A DNA stretch of 64,000 nt. Origin: Kaistia geumhonensis (lineage in GTDB: Bacteria; Pseudomonadota; Alphaproteobacteria; Rhizobiales; Kaistiaceae). The position numbers and the translations under genes are program-made. Under the pieces are notes generated by a model. That model worked only from the letters and a program-made list of their open reading frames with translations, was not told where the DNA came from and ran no database searches. Where the stretch lies: the NCBI RefSeq assembly GCF_030815145.1, contig NZ_JAUSWJ010000001.1, positions 2,790,001 through 2,854,000 on the forward strand, written 5' to 3'. Below, piece after piece: positions 21,321 to 30,827 of the stretch (the stretch's first letter is position 1; every line of letters begins with the position of its first letter).

Positions 21321-22190
21321 ATGGAGGATGGCAACCGTCGTCGGCTCGGCCGCGGCCTTGCGGCGCTGATCGGTGACGTCGATACCGAGTCGGTCGTCAA
21401 CGAGCGCTCGCGCCTGTCGCGGCGCGTGCCGATCGCGTTCCTCCGCCCCAATCCGCGCAATCCGCGCAAGGCCTTCGAGGAGTCCGACCTCGCCGATCTG
21501 ACGGCGTCCATCCGCGAGAAGGGCATCGTGCAGCCGATCCTCGTCCGTTCCGTCGTGGGCGGGGGCGAGGCCTATGAGATCATCGCCGGCGAGCGCCGCT
21601 GGCGGGCGGCGCAGCGCGCCGGGCTCCATGACGTCCCGGTCCTGATCAACAACGTCTCCGACCAGGAGGCGCTGGAACTCGCCATCATCGAGAATGTCCA
21701 GCGCAGCGATCTCAACGCGCTCGAAGAAGCGCTCGGCTATCAGCAGCTCATCGACGAGTTCGCCTATAGCCAGACGGCGCTGGCGGATGTGATCGGCAAG
21801 AGCCGGCCGCACGTCGCCAATACGCTGCGGCTCCTGAAGCTGCCGGAGAAGGTCCAGGCCTATGTCCGCGAGGGCAAGCTGACGGCGGGCCATGCGCGCG
21901 CGCTGGTCACGGTCGACGATCCCGAAGCTGTGGCGCAGCGGATCGTCGAGGGCGGGCTGACCGTCCGCGAGGCCGAGGCCATCACGCAGACGGAGAAGGC
22001 GGAGCGTCCCTCCGCGAAGCCGCGCCGCGAGAAGGACGCCGATACGCGCGCCCTGGAAAAGCTGCTCGGCGACAGCCTCGGCTTGGCGATCAGGATCGAT
22101 CACAAGGGCGACGGGGCCGGCCAGCTCTCGATCCGCTATACGAGCCTCGAGCAGCTCGACGAGCTCTGCCGCCTCCTGAAGCGCGAATAG
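21321..22190 (+). CDS. parB: Chromosome partitioning protein ParB
   Basis: ParB binds parS and spreads as a CTP-dependent clamp. The 289-residue protein starts with the ParA-stimulating basic segment [14 protein letters not shown] (6-19), then the CTPase/Box I motif [21 protein letters not shown] (Box II), a central helix-turn-helix ([22 protein letters not shown]) and a C-terminal dimerisation domain. Both candidate parS sites lie within 4 kb upstream. Confidence 0.97.
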   Translation: MEDGNRRRLGRGLAALIGDVDTESVVNERSRLSRRVPIAFLRPNPRNPRKAFEESDLADLTASIREKGIVQPILVRSVVGGGEAYEIIAGERRWRAAQRAGLHDVPVLINNVSDQEALELAIIENVQRSDLNALEEALGYQQLIDEFAYSQTALADVIGKSRPHVANTLRLLKLPEKVQAYVREGKLTAGHARALVTVDDPEAVAQRIVEGGLTVREAEAITQTEKAERPSAKPRREKDADTRALEKLLGDSLGLAIRIDHKGDGAGQLSIRYTSLEQLDELCRLLKRE

Positions 22191-22211
22191 CCCTTCCGAG
22201 CCGGCTGCCGG

Positions 22212-23246
22212 TCACCGGCGGCGCTGGCGGGCCGCGAGTGCGATTCCGGTCAGCGTCTTCTCGATCGCCGCGTCGCCGAGCGCCGGCTTGGTCCGGCTTT
22301 CGAAGATCGCGCGCTCCAGCCTTCCGCACATCTCGAACAGCCGGTCGGCGCCCCACAGGCGCAGCTGGGCGGCGAGCTTCGCCTTGCGCTGCGGGAACAT
22401 CGGGCCGCCGACGGCATCGATGGCCGCCTCGGCCGGCCTCCCCTCGCCCATCTCGGTGGCGACGCGGTGCATCAGCTGGAGATGGCGCAGCGCGCTGGCG
22501 GCGATGACGAAGGCCGGCGTTCCGCTTGCGACGAGGCGGCGGAAACTGCGGTCGAACGCGCCGGGATCGCCGCCGGCGACGGCGTCGACCGCATCGTCCA
22601 CCGCGGAGGCCCCGGCATCGCCGACGATGGCGCGGACGGCCTCGGCGGTCACGGTGCCCATGCCCTCGGCGTAGAGGGCGAGCTTCTGCAGTTCCGAACG
22701 GCTGGCGAGGCGATCGGCGCCGAGCGAGGCCTTCAGGATGTCGCGCGCCTCGGCGTCGAGCCCCAGGCCGGCGCCGACGATCTCGCTCTGGATCAGCCCG
22801 TCGAGCATTGCCGCGCTGTCGGCGTAGCAGGCGATCGCCGCGGCGCCCCGTGCGCCCTCGCAGAGCTTGCGCAGGCCGGTGCCCTTCTTGATGTCGCCGC
22901 CCTCGAGAATGATCCAGGCGTCGCTCGGCGGGTCGGCCAGCACGGCCTCGACCGAGGGCTGGATAGTCCGGTTTCCGGCAATGCGGACGCGGATCGCCCT
23001 GTTGCCGCCGAACAGGCCGATGGTGCGCGCCTCGTCGGCGAGACGGCCGGGATCCGCGGCGATGTCGGCTGAATCGAGCCGCACAAGCGCGAAGGGATCG
23101 CTGCTTCCCTCGATGATGCGCTGGGCGAAAGCGGCGGCGCGTTCGGAGACGAGGCCGGTGTCGCTGCCATAGATGAGCACGACCCGCACAGCGGGATCGG
23201 GCCTGGCGAGAAAGCGCTCGGCCTCCTGCGGCCTGATCTGGACCAT
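22212..23246 (-). CDS. holA: DNA polymerase III delta subunit
   Basis: HolA opens the sliding clamp as part of the clamp loader. The 344-residue protein has the family opening with VLIYGSDTGLVSERAAAFA (22-40), a three-domain layout without a Walker P-loop, and the middle ALYAEGMGTVTAEAV segment. It is convergent to parB (21-base gap) and lies downstream of lptE, the order leuS-lptE-holA being standard in alphaproteobacteria. Confidence 0.93.
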   Translation of the reverse strand: MVQIRPQEAERFLARPDPAVRVVLIYGSDTGLVSERAAAFAQRIIEGSSDPFALVRLDSADIAADPGRLADEARTIGLFGGNRAIRVRIAGNRTIQPSVEAVLADPPSDAWIILEGGDIKKGTGLRKLCEGARGAAAIACYADSAAMLDGLIQSEIVGAGLGLDAEARDILKASLGADRLASRSELQKLALYAEGMGTVTAEAVRAIVGDAGASAVDDAVDAVAGGDPGAFDRSFRRLVASGTPAFVIAASALRHLQLMHRVATEMGEGRPAEAAIDAVGGPMFPQRKAKLAAQLRLWGADRLFEMCGRLERAIFESRTKPALGDAAIEKTLTGIALAARQRRR

Positions 23247-23303
23247 GGGTCTTCGCCTCCCGATCGGGCGCCGCTGCGGACCGGAGCGGGCCCGGCGGCC
23301 CGG

Positions 23304-23879
23304 CTAGATGCCGGACCCGATGATGGCGGGCGCGTCGACCTTCGGCGGCGCATAGACCGGGGCGACGGTGACCTTCGCTTCCTTCGCCAGCGCGATGGCG
23401 AGGCGGAGTTGCATCTGGTCGGCGACCGCCTGCGCGGCCCGGTTCTCGGCGTCGATGCGCGCGCGCACATTGGCGAAGTTCTGGTTCGAGCGGTCGTAGC
23501 TCGCGATGCCGCTCGACGACGACCGCAGGATGACGCGGCCGGAGCCGCGCTCCGTCAGCTGGAACTTCACCGCGACCGTCACCTGGTAGGCCGGCGCCGT
23601 TTCGTCCTTCTCGAAGCCGAGCCGGACCTCGGAGGTCGAGACGTTGATCGAGAGGTCGTAGCGCGCCGGCGGGGCCTGCTTGCCGCCGTTGAAGGCGAAG
23701 ACGAGATTGTTGCGCACCTGCTGGGCCACGCGGTCGCCGACATCGCCGACCGAGATGGCCGAAAGATCTGCCGCCGGCGCCTGGCCGGGCGTCGTTGCCA
23801 TATAGACGGGCCGCACCGTGCAGGCGCCGAGCGTGAGGCCGATCATCACGGCGGCGGCCGCGCCGAGCAGCGGGCGCAT
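23304..23879 (-). CDS. lptE: LPS assembly lipoprotein LptE
   Basis: LptE is the outer-membrane lipoprotein that plugs LptD and helps deliver lipopolysaccharide to the cell surface. The 191-residue product has a lipoprotein signal peptide with lipobox LGAC (Cys20), followed by TVRPVYM and a small alpha/beta domain with repeated beta strands (RYDLSINVSTSEVRLGF). The ATG at 23879 gives the signal peptide; the longer frame is a leuS shadow. It follows leuS by 13 bases. Confidence 0.9.
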   Translation of the reverse strand: MRPLLGAAAAVMIGLTLGACTVRPVYMATTPGQAPAADLSAISVGDVGDRVAQQVRNNLVFAFNGGKQAPPARYDLSINVSTSEVRLGFEKDETAPAYQVTVAVKFQLTERGSGRVILRSSSSGIASYDRSNQNFANVRARIDAENRAAQAVADQMQLRLAIALAKEAKVTVAPVYAPPKVDAPAIIGSGI

Positions 23880-23892
23880 GCGGCCCTTCGGG

Positions 23893-26505
23893 TCAGACGA
23901 CGACATTGACGATCCTCTTCGGCACCACGACGATCTTCTTCGGCGCGCGGCCCTCGAGCGCGCGGACGACGCCGTCGAGCTCCAGCACGGCCTTCTCGAT
24001 AGCAGCTTGGTCGGCGCTTGCCGAGACCGTGATCTCGGCGCGCTTCTTGCCGTTGATCTGGATCGGCAGCGTGATCTCGTCGTCGACGAGGAGGGCGGGG
24101 TCGACATGCGGCCAGGCCGCCTCGGCGGCGATGCCCGAACGACCGAGCACGGTCCAGCACTCCTCGGCGAGATGCGGCACCATCGGGCCCACCGCGGCGA
24201 CAAGGAAGGCGGCCGCCTCGTCGAGCGCGAAGGCCATGTCGGGCGCAACGGTGCCGGACGACCGCGCGGACGCGACGGCCTCGCCGAAGACATTGGCGAA
24301 GGCGTGCACGCGCGCCACGGCGACGTTGAAGCGCAGGCGGTCGAAATCCTCCTCGACCTGCGCGATCAGGCGATGCGCGGCGCGGCGGAGCGCGGTCGAT
24401 TCGGCTCCGAAAGCAACCGGATGATCCGGCTTGCCTGCGAGTTCCGCAGCCTCGCCCACGAGGCGCCAGAGCCGCTGCGTGAAGCGCCAGGCGCCCTCGA
24501 TGCCGGCAGCGGTCCATTCGCTGTCGCGCTCGGGCGGCGTGTCCGAGAGCATGAACCAGCGCGCGCAGTCGACGCCATAGGTGTCGGCCACGATCTCCGG
24601 CGGCACGACATTACGCTTCGACTTGGACATTTTCTCGGGCGGTCCGACGGTCACCGGCTCGCCGGTGCCGACGCGGAAGGCGCCGCCGTCGCGATGCTCC
24701 ACTTCCTCCGGGAACAGCCACTTGCCGGCTGAGTCTTTGTAGGTCTCGTGGACGATCATGCCCTGGGTGAAGAGGCCGGCGAAGGGCTCGGCGACCGAGA
24801 TGCGGCCCGCGCTCCTGAGTGCGCGCGTGAAGAACCGCGCATAGAGGAGATGCAGGATCGCGTGCTCGATGCCGCCGATATACTGGTCGACGGGCAGCCA
24901 GTGATCGGCGGCCTCGCGGGTCAGCGGCGGCTCGCCGGGCGCCGCGGTGAAGCGGGCGAAATACCACGACGAGTCCACGAAGGTGTCCATCGTGTCCGTC
25001 TCGCGCGTCGCGGCCGTGCCGCAGCGCGGGCAGGCGACATGCTTCCACGTCGGATGGCGATCGAGCGGGTTGCCCGGCTTGTCGAACGTGACGTCGTCCG
25101 GCAGCAGCACCGGCAGATCGGCCTTCGGCACCGCGACCGGCCCGCAGGACGGGCAGTGGATGATCGGGATCGGGCAGCCCCAATAGCGCTGGCGCGAGAT
25201 GCCCCAGTCGCGCAGGCGGAAATTGACCTGGCGGCGCCCCTGCGGCTTGCCGGCGAGAGCCTGAGTCTCGAGGCGGCGCGTCACCGCCTCCTTGGCAGCG
25301 GGGATCGAGAGCCCGTCCAGGAAATCCGAATGGAACAGGTGGCCGACGCCGTCGAAGGCGACGTCGCCGACGTCGAACGTGGCGGGATCCTCGCCTTCGG
25401 GCAGCACGACCGCCTTGACCGGCAGGCCATATTTGCGGGCGAAGTCGAGATCGCGCTGGTCATGGGCCGGACAGCCGAAGATGGCGCCGGTGCCGTAGTC
25501 CATCAGGATGAAGTTGGCGACATAGACGGGCAGCATCCAGCCGGGCACCAGCGGGTGCTCGGCGCGGAGGCCGGTGTCGAAGCCCTTCTTCTCCTGCGTC
25601 TCGATCGCCTCGGCCGAGGTACCGCCGCGGCGGCATTCGAGCAGGAATTCGGCGAGCGCCGGGTTCGCCGCGCCAAGCGCCTCGGCGAGCGGGTGGTTGG
25701 CGGCAATGGCGAGGAAGGACGCGCCATAAAGCGTGTCGGGACGGGTCGTATAGACCTCGACCTCGCTGGTGCCGGCCGGCGCCGTCGCCGGATCGAGCGC
25801 GAAGCGCAGCGACAGGCCTTCCGAGCGGCCGATCCAGTTGCGCTGCATCAGGCGGACCTTGTCCGGCCAGCGCTCCAGCTCGTCCAGCGCGGAGAGGAGT
25901 TCGTCGGCGAATTCGGTGATGCGGAAGAACCACTGCGAGAGCTTGCGCCGCTCGACCAGCGCGCCCGAGCGCCAGCCGCGCCCCTCGATCACCTGCTCGT
26001 TGGCGAGCACGGTGTTGTCGACGGGATCCCAGTTGACCTCGCTCTCCTTGCGATAGGCGAGGCCCCGCTCGTGCAGGTCGACGAAGATGCGCTGCTGTTC
26101 GGCGTAATAGGAGGGATCGCAGGTGGCGATCTCGCGGCTCCAGTCGAGCGAGAGGCCGAGCAGCTTGAGCTGCGCCTTCATCGTCTCGATATTCTCGTAG
26201 GTCCAGATCTTCGGATGGCTGTTGCGCTCGATGGCGGCGTTCTCTGCCGGCAGGCCGAAGGCGTCCCAGCCCATCGGATGCAGGACGTTGAAGCCCTTCA
26301 TCCGCTTGAAGCGCGCGACGACGTCGCCCATCACATAGTTGCGGCCATGGCCGATATGGATGCGCCCCGAAGGATAGGGGAACATCTCGAGGACATAGTA
26401 TTTCGGCCGCGGGTCGCCGTTCTTCGCCTCGAAGATGCCGCGCTCGGCCCACTCGCGCTGCCAGCGGGGTTCGGCCTCGCGCGGGTTGTAACGTTCTGTC
26501 GCCAT
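23893..26505 (-). CDS. leuS: Leucyl-tRNA synthetase
   Basis: The 870-residue class I synthetase attaches leucine to tRNA-Leu. It starts [16 protein letters not shown], with the HIGH motif HIGHG at residues 50-54, CP1 editing-domain blocks ([21 protein letters not shown] and [17 protein letters not shown]), two Cys pairs (CPSC, CPRC) and [11 protein letters not shown] as the KMSKS loop. The ATG at 26505 was preferred over the upstream frame to 26571, which is not family-like. It heads leuS-lptE-holA and is divergent from yggS. Confidence 0.97.
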   Translation of the reverse strand: MATERYNPREAEPRWQREWAERGIFEAKNGDPRPKYYVLEMFPYPSGRIHIGHGRNYVMGDVVARFKRMKGFNVLHPMGWDAFGLPAENAAIERNSHPKIWTYENIETMKAQLKLLGLSLDWSREIATCDPSYYAEQQRIFVDLHERGLAYRKESEVNWDPVDNTVLANEQVIEGRGWRSGALVERRKLSQWFFRITEFADELLSALDELERWPDKVRLMQRNWIGRSEGLSLRFALDPATAPAGTSEVEVYTTRPDTLYGASFLAIAANHPLAEALGAANPALAEFLLECRRGGTSAEAIETQEKKGFDTGLRAEHPLVPGWMLPVYVANFILMDYGTGAIFGCPAHDQRDLDFARKYGLPVKAVVLPEGEDPATFDVGDVAFDGVGHLFHSDFLDGLSIPAAKEAVTRRLETQALAGKPQGRRQVNFRLRDWGISRQRYWGCPIPIIHCPSCGPVAVPKADLPVLLPDDVTFDKPGNPLDRHPTWKHVACPRCGTAATRETDTMDTFVDSSWYFARFTAAPGEPPLTREAADHWLPVDQYIGGIEHAILHLLYARFFTRALRSAGRISVAEPFAGLFTQGMIVHETYKDSAGKWLFPEEVEHRDGGAFRVGTGEPVTVGPPEKMSKSKRNVVPPEIVADTYGVDCARWFMLSDTPPERDSEWTAAGIEGAWRFTQRLWRLVGEAAELAGKPDHPVAFGAESTALRRAAHRLIAQVEEDFDRLRFNVAVARVHAFANVFGEAVASARSSGTVAPDMAFALDEAAAFLVAAVGPMVPHLAEECWTVLGRSGIAAEAAWPHVDPALLVDDEITLPIQINGKKRAEITVSASADQAAIEKAVLELDGVVRALEGRAPKKIVVVPKRIVNVVV

Positions 26506-26673
26506 GATCGTCTTTGATATGCGGGAGAAACGGCGCCGAATTGCGGCGCTGTGAGAGGTTGCGACCATCACCAGAAAGGTGGTTCGCGGTCAACCTTCTC
26601 GGTTGGCGGATGCGTTGAGCGGGCGCGGCGGCCGTGCTAGGCGCAGCCATCTGAGAAAGTCGAGGATCCGCCG

Positions 26674-27372
26674 ATGACCGACACCGTCGCCGAACGTCTC
26701 GCGGCCATCTGCGCCCGCATCGCCGCCGCGGAGCGCGAGGCCGGCCGGCCAGAGGGATCGGCCGCGCTGGTCGCGGTGTCGAAGACCTTCCCGGCCGAGG
26801 ACATGCTGCCGGCGCTCGCCGCCGGTCAGCGCCTGTTCGGCGAGAACCGCGTGCAGGAAGCCGAAGGGAAGTGGCCGGCGCTCGTCGCCGCGCATCCCGA
26901 TATCGAACTCCATCTCATCGGGCCGCTGCAATCCAACAAGGCGCGCGAGGCCGTGGCGCTGTTCGACGTGATCCACACGGTCGACCGCGAGAAGATCGCC
27001 GCCGCGCTCGCCGCCGAGATGAACCGGCAGGGCAGGCGCCCTCGCCTCTTCGTCCAGGTGAATACCGGGCTGGAGCCGCAGAAGGCCGGCATCGCGCCGC
27101 GCGAGGCGGCGGCCTTTGTGGACCGCTGCCGCAGCGTGCACGGGCTCGCCATCGAAGGGCTCATGTGCATCCCGCCGGCCGAGGAATCGCCCGGTCCGCA
27201 TTTCGCGCTGCTGGCGAAGCTCGCGCGCGAGATCGGCGTTGGCGCGCTGTCGATGGGCATGAGCGGCGACTTCGAGACGGCCATCGCCTTCGGCGCGACG
27301 CATGTCCGCGTCGGCTCCGCGATCTTCGGCGGCCGGCCGCCCCTCACCCCGCCGCGAGAGAGCGCGGCCTGA
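26674..27372 (+). CDS. yggS: YggS-family pyridoxal phosphate homeostasis protein
   Basis: These single-domain, fold-type III PLP-binding proteins (PLPHP) keep vitamin B6 and amino acid pools in balance rather than catalysing a known reaction. The 232-residue protein has the PLP lysine in VAVSKTFP (K37), GENRVQEAEGKW, HLIGPLQSNKAREAV and SMGMSGDFETAIAFGATHVRVGSAIFG. The last 29 bases overlap, in antisense, the 3' end of the next gene. Confidence 0.94.
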   Translation: MTDTVAERLAAICARIAAAEREAGRPEGSAALVAVSKTFPAEDMLPALAAGQRLFGENRVQEAEGKWPALVAAHPDIELHLIGPLQSNKAREAVALFDVIHTVDREKIAAALAAEMNRQGRRPRLFVQVNTGLEPQKAGIAPREAAAFVDRCRSVHGLAIEGLMCIPPAEESPGPHFALLAKLAREIGVGALSMGMSGDFETAIAFGATHVRVGSAIFGGRPPLTPPRESAA

Positions 27373-27940
27373 GCCCCGCGCGCTCGGCGAGCAGCGCGAG
27401 GCAGATTTCGAAGGCCGTCGTGTCGGTATAGAGCGCATCGGGCGCTGCCTGGTGCACGACGAGCTTGCCGCCGCGCCGCTCGATGCCGCCTTGCATCATG
27501 AGATTGTCGGCCATGTCGACATCCTCGATCATCAGCCCGTCGGCGCCGCGCAGCCGGCCGGCCGTGTCGACATGCACGTCGCCGCCATAATGCGCCACGG
27601 AGCGGCTGCGCATGTCGGCCGCCACATTGGTATAGCCATAGACGAGCTTGCCGCGAGCGCACATGTAGCCGAGCTCGAAGCAGGTGCCGGTATCGGCCGA
27701 GACGCCGTGATAGGGCGTCAGGTTGGCGATGATGGCATCGGCCTCGTCCATCAGCTTCTCGTCGATGGCGCTGATGGCATGGCCGAGCGCCCGCTTGCTC
27801 GGCTGCGGGGGAATGGCGAGATCGCCGGGCGCCAGCGGCACGAGGCCCGCCGCGCGCGTCAGCGCGATCTTGCGGTCCTGCTGGGCGCGGGCGTCGGGGA
27901 GGAACACCTCCGGACCGGCGAGATAGACTTTGAGGCGCAT
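27344..27940 (-). CDS. Nucleoside 2-deoxyribosyltransferase-like protein
   Basis: The 198-residue product begins MRLKVYLAGPEVFLPDA and contains the family pattern IDEKLMDEADAIIANLTPY and DTGTCFELGYMCARGKLVYGY, in which the Asp and Glu correspond to substrate-binding and catalytic residues of nucleoside 2-deoxyribosyltransferases. Related domains also hydrolyse nucleotide N-glycosidic bonds, so the reaction is uncertain. It converges on yggS with a 29-base overlap of coding ends. Confidence 0.85.
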   Translation of the reverse strand: MRLKVYLAGPEVFLPDARAQQDRKIALTRAAGLVPLAPGDLAIPPQPSKRALGHAISAIDEKLMDEADAIIANLTPYHGVSADTGTCFELGYMCARGKLVYGYTNVAADMRSRSVAHYGGDVHVDTAGRLRGADGLMIEDVDMADNLMMQGGIERRGGKLVVHQAAPDALYTDTTAFEICLALLAERAGLRPRSLAAG

Positions 27941-28031
27941 GAGAACTCCGAAGCGCGGCGCGCCGCGTCATCGGCGCTGCGACGACTATGGCGCCTGCCA
28001 TGCTGCGCTGCAACAGAGTCGGATCGGGAGG

Positions 28032-28232
28032 TCAGTCTTCGGCGAGCGGCCGTGCCTCGTCGGGCAGCATGATCGGAATGCCGTCGCGGATCGGATAGGC
28101 GAGGCGTGCGGCGCGGCTCACGAGTTCCTGCCGCGCCTCGTCATAGGCGAGCGCCGTCTTGGTCACGGGACAGACCAGCATCTCGAGAAGCTTCACGTCG
28201 ATGCGCGCGGCGGGACGGTCGAGCGGCGCCAT
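28032..28232 (-). CDS. Trm112-family protein (UPF0434)
   Basis: A 66-residue protein with the Trm112 fold: [48 protein letters not shown]. The motif CPVTK retains one of the usual zinc-binding cysteines, and the [16 protein letters not shown] end is the family signature. In eukaryotes Trm112 activates methyltransferases; the bacterial role is not settled. It follows the Lon-N gene by 7 bases and is probably cotranscribed with it. Confidence 0.9.
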   Translation of the reverse strand: MAPLDRPAARIDVKLLEMLVCPVTKTALAYDEARQELVSRAARLAYPIRDGIPIMLPDEARPLAED

Positions 28233-28239
28233 GACGAAC

Positions 28240-28914
28240 CTATTGCAGCAGGGGCGAGGCAGCGCCGTCGCCGCCGCGCGCCAGTGTCATCTCGGTGAGG
28301 GCGATCAGCGTTTCCGCGCGCGTCCTGAGGTCCGCGGCCTCGAGCAAAGCCTGCTTCTCGGCCGGTCCGTAGGGGCTCATCATCGAGAGCGCATTGACCA
28401 GCGTCTCGTTGGAGGTGCGGCCGATATTGTCCCAGTCGGCTTCCAGCCGGTTGGCGTCGAGATAGGCGCGGAACACGTCGAGCAGTCGCGCCCGGTCCAC
28501 GGCCTCGGCGCCGGCATTCTCGGCGAAGTCGTCGATGAAGTCGTCCGCCGCGATGCGGCAGATGCGGAAGCCGCTGCGGCCCTCGATCTCCTCGACCACG
28601 CGGAAGCGCGCGATGCCGGTGAGGACGATCATGGTGCGGCCGTCCTCGGTCTCGGCATAGGACGTGATGCGTCCGACGCAGCCGATCGCCGAGAGGGCAG
28701 GCTCCCCTTCCTCGCCCGAGGGGCCGGCCGGCTGGATCATGCCGATCAGCCGGTCGCCGGCCATGGCCGCGTCGACCATGGCGAGATAGCGGGGCTCGAA
28801 GATGTTGAGCGGCAGCTGCCCGCGCGGCAGCAGCAGCGCCCCGGTCAGCGGAAAGACCGGGATGCTGTCCGGGAGATCGCGCGGACCCTGATAGTTGGCC
28901 TTGCCAGCCTTCAT
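28240..28914 (-). CDS. LON peptidase substrate-binding (Lon-N) domain protein
   Basis: A 224-residue stand-alone Lon N-terminal domain: [31 protein letters not shown] at residues about 17-47 and [29 protein letters not shown] in the middle. It has no ATPase or protease domain. Such proteins are common in Hyphomicrobiales beside the thioredoxin-TPR and Trm112 genes. The ATG at 28914 gives [15 protein letters not shown], the usual start; the open frame to 29079 is a shadow of the next gene. Confidence 0.88.
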   Translation of the reverse strand: MKAGKANYQGPRDLPDSIPVFPLTGALLLPRGQLPLNIFEPRYLAMVDAAMAGDRLIGMIQPAGPSGEEGEPALSAIGCVGRITSYAETEDGRTMIVLTGIARFRVVEEIEGRSGFRICRIAADDFIDDFAENAGAEAVDRARLLDVFRAYLDANRLEADWDNIGRTSNETLVNALSMMSPYGPAEKQALLEAADLRTRAETLIALTEMTLARGGDGAASPLLQ

Positions 28915-28939
28915 GAACGCTTTCGTCGGCGACGACGCC

Positions 28940-29878
28940 TCAGGAGAACAGGATCGAGGACAGGCGGCGGCGGCCGCTGAGCGTGGCCTCGTCGGTCGGT
29001 CCCCAGGCCTCGAAGAGCTGCACCAGCTGCTTGCGGGCCTTGTCCTCCTCCCAATTGCGGTCGGCGCGGACGATTTCAAGGAGGAGGTCGGTCGCTTCCT
29101 CGCGATCGCCCTTGCCGTTCCTCAGCAGGGCAAGATCGAAGAGCGCGGCGAAATCCTTGCGGTTGGCGGCGATGCGGGCCCTGAGTTCGCCCTCTTCGCC
29201 GAGCGCGGCGGTCTGCTCGATCAGCGCCAGCTGGGCGCGCACCGCGGCCAGCGCCGGGTCGGCCGCCTTGGCCTCGGGAACGCCGGCGAGCAGCGCCTTG
29301 GCCTCGTCGATCTGCCCGGCCGAGAGATGGCAGGACGCCAGTCCGGCCAGCGCCTTCAGGTTCTCCGGCTCTGCGGCGAGGATCGCGGCATAGAGCTGCG
29401 CGGCCTCGGCGACCGCGCCGCCCGCCACCAGCTGCTCCGCTTCGGCCAGCGCCGCCTCGATCTCGTCGGCACCGCCCGCGCCGCCGAGCCGCTCGATGAA
29501 CTGCTTCACCTGGCCCTCCGGCAGCGCGCCCATGAAGCCGTCCACGGGACGGCCACCGACGAAGGCGATCACGGCCGGGATCGACTGGATGCCGAGCTGC
29601 CCGGCGATCGACGGGTGATCGTCGATATTCATCTTCACCAGCTTCACGGCGCCCTTGGCCGCCTTGACGACCTTCTCCAGCACCGGGGTCAGCTGCTTGC
29701 ACGGGCCGCACCAGGGCGCCCAGAAGTCGACCAGCACGGGCTGCTTCTGCGAGGCCTCGATGACGTCGCGGGCGAAGGCCTGGGTGGTCGTGTCGCGGAT
29801 GAGGTCGTCGGTGCCGCCGCCGGCCGGCTCCGCCGCCGGCTGATAGGAGGATCCGAAGCTGTAGCTGGGCTGGTTCAT
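28940..29878 (-). CDS. Thioredoxin-TPR co-chaperone (YbbN/CnoX-like)
   Basis: The 312-residue protein has an N-terminal thioredoxin domain with the active site WCGPCK (56-61, both cysteines present) and a C-terminal TPR-like region rich in A-L-L-A-x-x-P repeats. E. coli YbbN (CnoX) lacks the second cysteine and acts as a holdase; here both are kept, so redox activity is likely. The ATG at 29878 gives MNQPSYSFG. It leads the minus-strand set with the Lon-N and Trm112 genes. Confidence 0.9.
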   Translation of the reverse strand: MNQPSYSFGSSYQPAAEPAGGGTDDLIRDTTTQAFARDVIEASQKQPVLVDFWAPWCGPCKQLTPVLEKVVKAAKGAVKLVKMNIDDHPSIAGQLGIQSIPAVIAFVGGRPVDGFMGALPEGQVKQFIERLGGAGGADEIEAALAEAEQLVAGGAVAEAAQLYAAILAAEPENLKALAGLASCHLSAGQIDEAKALLAGVPEAKAADPALAAVRAQLALIEQTAALGEEGELRARIAANRKDFAALFDLALLRNGKGDREEATDLLLEIVRADRNWEEDKARKQLVQLFEAWGPTDEATLSGRRRLSSILFS

Positions 29879-29957
29879 GAGCGTCCGCCTCTGATGGCTG
29901 TCGCGCCGGTCGGGCCGGCGCCGTTTCGCTGCTGAAGATGGATCGTCCGGCGCGGAT

Positions 29958-30476
29958 TTACAAATCCGCATCGCCCTCGGGCGCGCCGAAGGCGACAACG
30001 AGCGGCGGATGGCCGGTCGCCTTCGCGAAGGCGAGGAGATCGGCGACGGCGATCCGCGTCGTCGCCGTGTTGACGAGCGGATGGAAATTCGCCTCCTCGC
30101 CTTCCGCGATGCGCCGGTCGAGCACCAGCGTCACCCGCGGCGGCGCGTCATTGACGAGCGCGAAGGGTGTGACCGAGCCCGGCGTGACGCCGAGCACTTC
30201 GAGGAGAAGCTCGGCCGAGCCGAAGGAGAGCCGGCCCGAGGCGCCGATTAGTTCGTGCAGACGCTTCAGGTCGATGACGCTGTCCTCGACGGCGACGACG
30301 AGGAACAGGCGGCCCTTCTTGTCCTTCACGAACAGGTTCTTGCTGTGCAGTCCGCGAAGCGCGCCGCGCAGTTCCTTGCCCTCGGCGACGGTGAAGAGCG
30401 GCGGATGCTCCACCGTCTCGGTGCGGATGCCGAGCGTTTCGAGAAAAGCGAGGAGGTCGTGACGTGTCATCGGCAT
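29958..30476 (-). CDS. Prolyl-tRNA editing protein (YbaK/EbsC-type, ProX-like)
   Basis: A 172-residue trans-editing domain protein that hydrolyses mischarged tRNA-Pro. The YbaK fold is seen in TVEHPPLFTVAEGKELRG, KNLFVKDKKGRLFLVVA (with the conserved Lys) and GSVTPFALVND. Two ATG codons two codons apart (30476 and 30470) are possible starts. The gene is divergent from tRNA-Gly. Confidence 0.88.
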   Translation of the reverse strand: MPMTRHDLLAFLETLGIRTETVEHPPLFTVAEGKELRGALRGLHSKNLFVKDKKGRLFLVVAVEDSVIDLKRLHELIGASGRLSFGSAELLLEVLGVTPGSVTPFALVNDAPPRVTLVLDRRIAEGEEANFHPLVNTATTRIAVADLLAFAKATGHPPLVVAFGAPEGDADL

Positions 30477-30612
30477 GGCGCCGCGGTCCCTGTCGAGGCG
30501 AGAGGCCAAGCGAATGCGCCATCCGCGAGCTTGAGGCAAGGCGTCCGCGCCCGCGGAAGCAGGCGCGCCGGCATCCGTCGCGGCAGCCTGTGGATCGACG
30601 GCAAATTGCCTG

Positions 30613-30641
30613 TTGCAATCCTCCGAACCTTGCGCCATAAC
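30613..30641 (+). promoter_or_regulatory. Promoter of tRNA-Gly
   Basis: TTGCAA (30613-30618), a 17-base spacer and CATAAC (30636-30641) form a sigma-70 type pair, each matching consensus at four of six positions. The expected start near 30648 lies about 23 bases before the tRNA, and the bases after the -10 are GC-rich (CGCGGCCG), as in stable-RNA promoters under stringent control. Confidence 0.5.
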
Positions 30642-30670
30642 GCGGCCGTCCGGCGATGCCGGGCACGGAT

Positions 30671-30745
30671 GCGGGTGTAGCTCAGGGGTAGAGCATAACC
30701 TTGCCAAGGTTAGGGTCGAGGGTTCGAATCCCTTCGCCCGCTCCA
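30671..30745 (+). tRNA. glyT(GCC): tRNA-Gly (anticodon GCC)
   Basis: A complete cloverleaf can be drawn. The acceptor stem pairs GCGGGTG (30671-30677) with CGCCCGC (30735-30741), the D-arm is in AGCTCAGGGGTAGAGC, the anticodon stem TAACC/GGTTA encloses the loop TTGCCAA with anticodon GCC, and the T-arm holds GGTTCGAATCC. The discriminator base is T and the CCA end is encoded. A bidirectional terminator follows at 30771. Confidence 0.98.
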
Positions 30746-30770
30746 ATTTTCCGGCACCCACCGGATTGCG

Positions 30771-30798
30771 AAAAGGCCGCGGTTCACCGCGGCCTTTT
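30771..30798. terminator. Bidirectional intrinsic terminator
   Basis: The stem GGCCGCGG (30775-30782) / CCGCGGCC (30787-30794) with loop TTCA is flanked by AAAA before and TTTT after, so it can stop transcription on both strands. It lies between tRNA-Gly (plus) and the end of the kinase gene (minus). Confidence 0.92.
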
Positions 30799-30827
30799 GC
30801 GTTTCGGGGTCGTGTCGACGGGACCCA

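Noticed and set aside
20334-22103. 589-codon minus-strand frame opposite parA/parB
   Set aside because: parAB are unmistakable on the plus strand; the reverse frame has the composition of a shadow.
22207-22219. Terminator GCCGG-TCA-CCGGC between parB and holA
   Set aside because: Stem of five with no T run and overlapping the holA stop codon; too weak to call.
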